Positions 6,282 to 9,920 of a DNA stretch of 9,920 nucleotides are shown piece after piece. Position numbers and translations under genes: made by a program. This DNA comes from an uncultured Collinsella sp. (lineage in GTDB: Bacteria; Actinomycetota; Coriobacteriia; Coriobacteriales; Coriobacteriaceae): NCBI GenBank assembly GCA_902494295.1, contig CABUSL010000075.1, positions 1-9,920 on the forward strand, written 5' to 3'. Each line of letters starts with the position of its first letter. The first letter of the stretch is position 1. The notes beneath the pieces were generated by a model, which searched no databases, was not told where the DNA came from, and saw nothing but the letters and a program-made list of their open reading frames with translations.

Positions 6282-7718
6282 TTAGGCCTCCTTGCCGGTC
6301 GGAGCGCCATCCGCGCCCGCAGCCGCCGCCAGGTCCACGCCCTCGGTGACCGTCGCGGTCGTATCACCCGGCCAGGCGACCTTGGTCAGGTCGGCCGCAG
6401 CCAGCGACTCGGCACTCACGGCATCCTCGCCCTGCTCTAGCACGCGACGACGCAGGGCGGCAGAGAGCGCGTGCGCCCACAGGCCCTCGGCCTCGGCCAG
6501 GCGCTGCGTAGCGGGAGCGTCGGAGAGCAGACCCTCGGGCGTATAGCAAATGACGCTCGAGCGCTTAACGAACTCTTCGACCGAAAGCGGGTTGGAGAAC
6601 ATGGCCGTGCCGCCGGTCGGCAGCGTGTGGTTGGGGCCGGCAACATAATCGCCAAGCGGCTCGGAGCTCCAAGCGCCCACAAAGATGGCGCCGGCGTTGC
6701 GAATGCCGCCAAGCAGGCCCATCGCATCCTTGCAGTGCAGCTCCAGGTGCTCGGGCGCCACGGTGTTCACGGCCTCAACGGCGGCAGCCATATCGGCGGC
6801 CACCACGATGGTGCCTTCGTTGTCGAGCGAAGCGCGCGTGATCTCGGCACGCGGCGACTGCGCCACCAGGATGTCGATGCCAGCCTCGACCTCGCGCGCA
6901 AACTGCTCGTCGCAAGTCACCAGATAGCAGGCTGCCAGCGGATCGTGCTCGGCCTGGGCCATCAGGTCTGCCGCGACCACCATAGGCTTGGCCGTGGTAT
7001 CGGCCAGCACGCAGACCTCGGAGGGACCGGCGACCATATCGATACCCACGTCACCCGAGACGATCTGCTTGGCCGCGGCAACAAAGGCGTTACCCGGTCC
7101 GGTGATTTTGTCGACGCGCGGAATGGTCTCGGTACCATACGCAAGTGCGGCCACGGCCTGAGCGCCGCCCACCATATAGATCTCGTCCACGCCGCCGAGC
7201 TTTGCCGCGGCGAGCGTGTAGGGGCTGATCAGGCCGTCTTTTTGCGGCGGGGTCACCATAACCACGCGCTTGACGCCGGCGACCTTGGCGGGAATGGCGT
7301 TCATGAGCACGGTGGAGGGATATTGCGCGCGGCCGCCCGGTACATAGATGCCGGCCGCCGCGAGCGGGGTCACCTTAACGCCGAGCATCGTGCCGTCCAC
7401 ACGCGTGGTAAACCAGCTCTGCTCGACCTCGCGCTGGTGGAACTCGCGAATCTGGCGCGCGGCCTTCTCAAGCGCGGCGACAAAGGCCGGGTCGAGGCCT
7501 TCGAGCGCGGCATCGATCTGCTCTTGCGGCAGGCGGAAGCTCTGCAGCTCGACACCGTCAAAACGCTGACAGTAATCGCGCACCGCGGCATCGCCGTTGG
7601 CACGCACGTTGGCCACGATATCGCGGGCGGCGTCGACGATGTTTTGCGGCAGCACGCCCTTGCGGTTGAGCTGGTTGGTAACGAGGCGCTCACCGGGAGC
7701 AAGCTTGATGGTCTTCAT
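6282..7718 (-). CDS. hisD: Histidinol dehydrogenase
   Basis: HisD is the zinc- and NAD-dependent enzyme that oxidises L-histidinol twice to L-histidine, the last step. Seen in the 478 residues: GIYVPGGRAQYPSTVLM (123-139), the dinucleotide region ITGPGNAFVAAAK (205-217), AGPSE (230-234), zinc ligands Gln255 and His258 in AQAEHD, catalytic Glu323 and His324 in APEHLEL, Asp357 and His364 in GDYVAGPNHTLPT, and His416 near the end of the core. Family members are usually about 430 residues; this one has a C-terminal tail of about 50 (429-478) rich in Ala, Gly and Asp with no motif I recognise. The upstream Shine-Dalgarno is modest (AGGGG, about 9 nt). hisC follows after 1 nt. Confidence 0.97.
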   Translation of the reverse strand: MKTIKLAPGERLVTNQLNRKGVLPQNIVDAARDIVANVRANGDAAVRDYCQRFDGVELQSFRLPQEQIDAALEGLDPAFVAALEKAARQIREFHQREVEQSWFTTRVDGTMLGVKVTPLAAAGIYVPGGRAQYPSTVLMNAIPAKVAGVKRVVMVTPPQKDGLISPYTLAAAKLGGVDEIYMVGGAQAVAALAYGTETIPRVDKITGPGNAFVAAAKQIVSGDVGIDMVAGPSEVCVLADTTAKPMVVAADLMAQAEHDPLAACYLVTCDEQFAREVEAGIDILVAQSPRAEITRASLDNEGTIVVAADMAAAVEAVNTVAPEHLELHCKDAMGLLGGIRNAGAIFVGAWSSEPLGDYVAGPNHTLPTGGTAMFSNPLSVEEFVKRSSVICYTPEGLLSDAPATQRLAEAEGLWAHALSAALRRRVLEQGEDAVSAESLAAADLTKVAWPGDTTATVTEGVDLAAAAGADGAPTGKEA

Positions 7719-7823
7719 ATCGGTATCCCCTATCGGTCGAGGTTGTGTTCGAAAAACGAGAGGCCGGGCGGCGGCGCCAATCGGCCCGCAGCCCGTACGT
7801 CGGGGCGCCCGTGCGCGCTCGCG
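7719..7823 (-). other. 105-bp gap between the hisZ-hisG fusion and hisD
   Basis: No gene fits here. On the minus strand it holds a GC-rich stretch with a weak 5-bp stem, followed by a TTTTT run near 7755, and the direct repeat ACCGAT-AGGGGAT-ACCGAT just before the hisD ATG; the AGGGG in it probably serves as the hisD ribosome-binding site. A weak internal attenuator is possible but poorly supported. Confidence 0.3.
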
Positions 7824-9539
7824 CTATTGTGCCGAGCCCGCGACGGGCTCAAAATGCTTGTCCTTAACGGCCGCGGCCAGGCGATCTGCCAGATTGCGTA
7901 CGCGCGGATCAAGGCGCGCAGCACCCGGATTGACAAAGAAGCGGGCTGTGCAGTCCATGATGCGACCGGTGATGACCAGGTCGTTGTCGCGCAGCGTGGC
8001 GCCCGTGGCGGTAATATCCACGATGCGATCGGTCATGCCGACGATGGGGCCCAACTCTATGTTGCCGTGCAGCGAAACGATGTCCGCGTTCACGCCTCGC
8101 TCGGCATACCAGGCACTCGCGATACGCGGATACTTGGTGGCCACGCGAAGCGACCCGCGGCGAGCATAGTTGCGCTCGGCCTGACCGGCGCGCCGTGCGG
8201 GCTCCGCCTCGATAAAGGTGCACAGGCCATAGCCCAGGTCGACCAGCTGCAGCAGGTTGAGGTCTGCCTCGTTGAGCGAGTCCCAGCCGCAGATGCCGCA
8301 ATCGGCACCGCCGCAACCCACAAAGGCAGGCGCATCGCTGGGACGCACGATGACAAACTCGATATCGCCGACCGCGCCCTCGCCGGCACGTGTGTCGCGA
8401 CCGCGCACGATCAGGTGACGGCCGGGGTCACGCAGCTCAGAGACGTCCAGGCCCGCGGTCTCGAGCACGTCGAGCGTGTCGGCCTTAAGCGAGCCCTTGG
8501 GCACGGCGATGCGCAGCGGGCCCTCGGCGCCACGGCCCGCGGCGTGATCGCCGTCGGAAGCGGCATCCTCGGCCGAGGTGCGCGCGGCCTCCAGACGCTC
8601 GAGCGAAAAGGCGAAGCCCGCCGCCGGCACTTCGATGCCGTCGCCAAATGCGCCGGTAAAAATGGAATCGTAGCGTCCGCCCGAACCGACCGGATCGGGC
8701 AGTCCGCCGGCATAGGCCTTAAAGACCAGGCCTGTGTAGTAATCGAAAGAGTTCATGATAGAGAAGTCGAACGACAGCACCTGGGCCTCCTCGGGGGCCA
8801 GGCCCTCGACCAGGGCACGCAGCTCGCGCGTCAGCGGCGCGACGATACCGGCGGCCTCCAGCAGCGCGTCCACGCGGTCGAGTACCTCGGCACCGCCGTG
8901 CAGACGCGGCAGCTCGCTAATGGCGGCCTTGACGGCATCGGACTCCGCACTTGCCGCCACGCGGGCATCGAGGCCCACAAAGTCGTTGGCGTGCACGCAG
9001 CACAGGGCCTCGGCGGCCAGCTCGCGATCCTCGCATGCCGCGAGCAGCTCCTTAAACGGACGCACGCTACCTGCGATAATGCGCGCACCGGGAAGTGCCA
9101 GCTTGCGCACGGCCTCGGCGACCAGTGAGACAATCTCGACATCGCCCGCGGTGTCGCCCGCGCCGATAAGCTCAAAGCCCAGCTGTGTAAACTGACGCGA
9201 GCCACCGGCATTGCGCTGGCACTCGCGGACCACCGGCGCCTCGTAGCGCAGGCGCAGCGGCAGATCGGCCGCGCGCATGCGAGTCGAAACCAGGCGAACG
9301 ATCGGCAGTGTGTTGTCGGGACGGACCACCAGCAGGCGGCCATCATCGTCAAAGAGCTTAAACGGCGTGTCCGCAATGCGCCCGCCCTCCTCGAGCGAAC
9401 CCTTGTCCTCGAGCAGTGGCGTCTCGACCGGCAGGTAATGATGCTCCCTAAAGCAGCCCTTCACCGTATATGCGATCTCCTCGCGCGCCTGAGCCTCCTC
9501 GGGCAATATGTCCCGGAATCCCCACGGTGTGGCCGTCAT
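7824..9539 (-). CDS. hisZ/hisG: HisZ-HisG fusion: ATP phosphoribosyltransferase, regulatory and catalytic domains in one chain
   Basis: This 571-residue protein should catalyse the first, feedback-controlled step (ATP + PRPP to PR-ATP). Residues 1-320 are a HisZ-type, class II aminoacyl-tRNA-synthetase-like domain: WGFRDILPEEA (6-16), VRPDNT (72-77), QFTQLGFELIG (116-126), YYTGLVFKAY (267-276), GSGGRYD (285-291) and GFAFSLERL (308-316). It has no anticodon-binding domain. After a flexible acidic/Gly linker (about 317-341), residues 342-560 are short-form HisG: LRIAVPKGSL (342-351), ADCGICGWDSL (412-422), VATKYPRI (466-473), HGNIELGPIVG (491-501) and the PRPP loop DITATGATLRDN (508-519). HisZ and short HisG are normally two genes forming a hetero-octamer; here there is no stop or restart between them. 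The ATG has GAGGAGG 8 nt upstream. First gene of the operon. Confidence 0.95.
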   Translation of the reverse strand: MTATPWGFRDILPEEAQAREEIAYTVKGCFREHHYLPVETPLLEDKGSLEEGGRIADTPFKLFDDDGRLLVVRPDNTLPIVRLVSTRMRAADLPLRLRYEAPVVRECQRNAGGSRQFTQLGFELIGAGDTAGDVEIVSLVAEAVRKLALPGARIIAGSVRPFKELLAACEDRELAAEALCCVHANDFVGLDARVAASAESDAVKAAISELPRLHGGAEVLDRVDALLEAAGIVAPLTRELRALVEGLAPEEAQVLSFDFSIMNSFDYYTGLVFKAYAGGLPDPVGSGGRYDSIFTGAFGDGIEVPAAGFAFSLERLEAARTSAEDAASDGDHAAGRGAEGPLRIAVPKGSLKADTLDVLETAGLDVSELRDPGRHLIVRGRDTRAGEGAVGDIEFVIVRPSDAPAFVGCGGADCGICGWDSLNEADLNLLQLVDLGYGLCTFIEAEPARRAGQAERNYARRGSLRVATKYPRIASAWYAERGVNADIVSLHGNIELGPIVGMTDRIVDITATGATLRDNDLVITGRIMDCTARFFVNPGAARLDPRVRNLADRLAAAVKDKHFEPVAGSAQ

Positions 9540-9574
9540 CTGGTGAGCCTCCTCATGCTGTGTTTCATATAGAG

Positions 9575-9606
9575 CAGAAGACCGGCATAGCTCCGCCGGT
9601 CTTCTG
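9575..9606 (-). promoter_or_regulatory. Hairpin in the his operon 5' leader
   Basis: A perfect 12-bp stem (9575-9586 with 9595-9606, 8-nt loop) lies 36-67 nt upstream of the operon's ATG. If the -10-like site at 9615-9620 is used, the mRNA would begin almost exactly at the foot of this stem. It lacks a U-tract on the minus strand, so it is not a simple terminator; it may stabilise or regulate the 5' end. Confidence 0.55.
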
Positions 9607-9614
9607 GGTACTTT

Positions 9615-9620
9615 AGCATA
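9615..9620 (-). promoter_or_regulatory. Weak candidate -10 element of the his operon
   Basis: TATGCT on the minus strand matches four of six TATAAT positions, including the key first TA and last T. No good -35 hexamer is found 16-18 bp upstream (GATTTT/ATTTTC), so any promoter here would be weak or activator-dependent. Confidence 0.25.
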
Positions 9621-9629
9621 CTAGAGTGC

Positions 9630-9693
9630 TTGCGGGGAAAATCCGCCGCAACCGCTCATAGCGTATTCATTTGGAAACATAGGGCGAGCGGTT
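9630..9693. repeat. Nested short inverted repeats upstream of the his operon
   Basis: AACCGCTC (9650-9657) is repeated inverted as GAGCGGTT (9686-9693), and TTGCGG (9630-9635) inverted as CCGCAA (9646-9651). They lie just upstream of the candidate -10, where an operator or activator site would be expected. Short repeats in GC-rich DNA may be chance. Confidence 0.35.
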
Positions 9694-9717
9694 AGCAGCA
9701 GTCTCTTGTCACAACGC

Positions 9718-9750
9718 AAAAAGGGCGCCCGCGCAAATGCGGACGCCCTT
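9718..9750 (-). terminator. Rho-independent terminator of the right-edge gene
   Basis: A GC-rich 12-position stem (9721-9732 with 9739-9750, one mismatch at 9728/9743) with a 6-nt loop is followed on the minus strand by TTTTT (9722-9718). It lies about 50 bp after the stop at 9802. It should separate the upstream gene's transcript from the his operon. Confidence 0.8.
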
Positions 9751-9790
9751 GTGCAGGGTCGAGATATCAACCAGCCAAGATATCGGACCC

Positions 9791-9866
9791 GTGACCAGCT
9801 CTTAGTAGTCGAACTGGTGGTAGTAGCGGCGGTACTTGAGGTTGTGCTTGGTGACCAGCTCGTAGT
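9791..9866. repeat. Direct repeat, 15/16 match, 60 bp apart, spanning a stop codon
   Basis: Bases 9791-9806 and 9851-9866 are identical except one position (GTGACCAGCTC then T or G then TAGT). On the minus strand one copy codes for the Tyr-Glu-Leu-Val segment of the right-edge protein, and the other covers that protein's TAA stop in the same frame. Confidence 0.6.
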
Positions 9867-9920
9867 TGCGCGCGAGGCGGTCGGTGGTCAGCACGGACAG
9901 GATCCACGGCGACACGATGA
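9802..9920 (-). CDS. C-terminal end of an unrecognised protein, partial
   Basis: The last 38 codons and TAA stop (9804-9802) of a minus-strand gene that enters from the right edge. The visible end has a short hydrophobic stretch (IVSPWILSVL, the first ten visible residues) followed by a basic, Tyr-rich tail ending KYRRYYHQFDY. This could be the end of a last membrane helix with a cytoplasmic tail, but it is too short to assign to a family. Codon use is GC-rich at third positions like its neighbours, and an intrinsic terminator follows about 50 bp downstream, which supports it being a real gene end. It is transcribed in the same direction as the his operon but probably separately. Confidence 0.7.
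   Translation of the reverse strand, partial: IVSPWILSVLTTDRLARNYELVTKHNLKYRRYYHQFDY

Noticed and set aside
5321..6349. A 342-codon plus-strand open frame opposite hisC
   Set aside because: It is antisense to a gene with a complete set of aminotransferase motifs, and its translation has biased composition.
6281..6367. A 29-residue N-terminal extension of HisC
   Set aside because: It overlaps hisD, is Arg-rich, and the ATG at 6280 has an excellent ribosome-binding site and gives the normal family length.
6471..9128. An 885-codon open frame on the plus strand
   Set aside because: It is antisense to hisD and the hisZ-hisG fusion, which have clear family motifs. Long antisense frames are expected in GC-rich genes, and the translation is rich in His, Arg and Gly with no recognisable domain.
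9621..9680. A 19-codon minus-strand ORF as a his leader peptide
   Set aside because: It has no histidine codons and no ribosome-binding site, so it does not fit a histidine attenuator.
9540..9720. A T-box leader for tRNA-His
   Set aside because: I could not find the conserved antiterminator sequence or a specifier loop, and the leader is too short.
1..9920. CRISPR array, tRNA, rRNA or transposase
   Set aside because: No regularly spaced repeats, cloverleaf sequence, ribosomal RNA motif or transposase domain was seen on either strand.

Overview
The window is a GC-rich histidine biosynthesis locus. Nine genes on the minus strand read leftward from about 9539 to 1430 in the order hisZ-hisG fusion, hisD, hisC, hisB, hisH, hisA, hisF, hisI, hisE. 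A PHP-family histidinol-phosphatase gene (398-1309, plus strand) converges on hisE. With it, every enzymatic step from PRPP and ATP to L-histidine is encoded here. GC-richness, Ala/Arg-rich proteins, split hisI and hisE, monofunctional hisB and a PHP-type phosphatase suggest an actinobacterial host. I lean towards a Collinsella-like member of the Coriobacteriia; this is inference from recall, not a search.

Layout. 1-98 (minus): start of a gene running off the left edge, resembling the C-terminal half of the nickel-insertion protein LarC. 99-397: divergent intergenic region with a perfect 23-bp-arm palindrome and a possible promoter. 398-1309: PHP phosphatase. 1310-1429: convergent gap holding a 26-bp-arm palindrome. 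1430-9539: his operon. 9540-9801: operon leader and upstream region, with a 12-bp hairpin next to a weak -10-like site, further inverted repeats, and an intrinsic terminator for the next minus-strand gene. 9802-9920: last 38 codons of an unrecognised gene running off the right edge.

How the genes work together. The HisZ-HisG fusion starts the pathway (ATP + PRPP to PR-ATP). HisE and HisI hydrolyse PR-ATP and PR-AMP. HisA isomerises ProFAR, and the HisH-HisF glutaminase/synthase makes IGP and AICAR. HisB dehydrates IGP, HisC transaminates, the PHP phosphatase dephosphorylates histidinol phosphate, and HisD oxidises histidinol to histidine. Most operon junctions are tight: 1-nt, 0-nt and 3-nt gaps and a 4-nt overlap. 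Two of the four looser junctions (hisB/hisH and hisF/hisI) are filled by palindromes, and the other two (hisZG/hisD and hisI/hisE) hold none.

Most of the window is a conventional amino-acid operon. The points of interest are the single-chain HisZ-HisG enzyme, the repeated long, precisely centred palindromes in gene junctions, and a his leader with a 5' hairpin but no T-box or His-codon run that I could see. I found no tRNA, rRNA, CRISPR array, transposase or phage gene.
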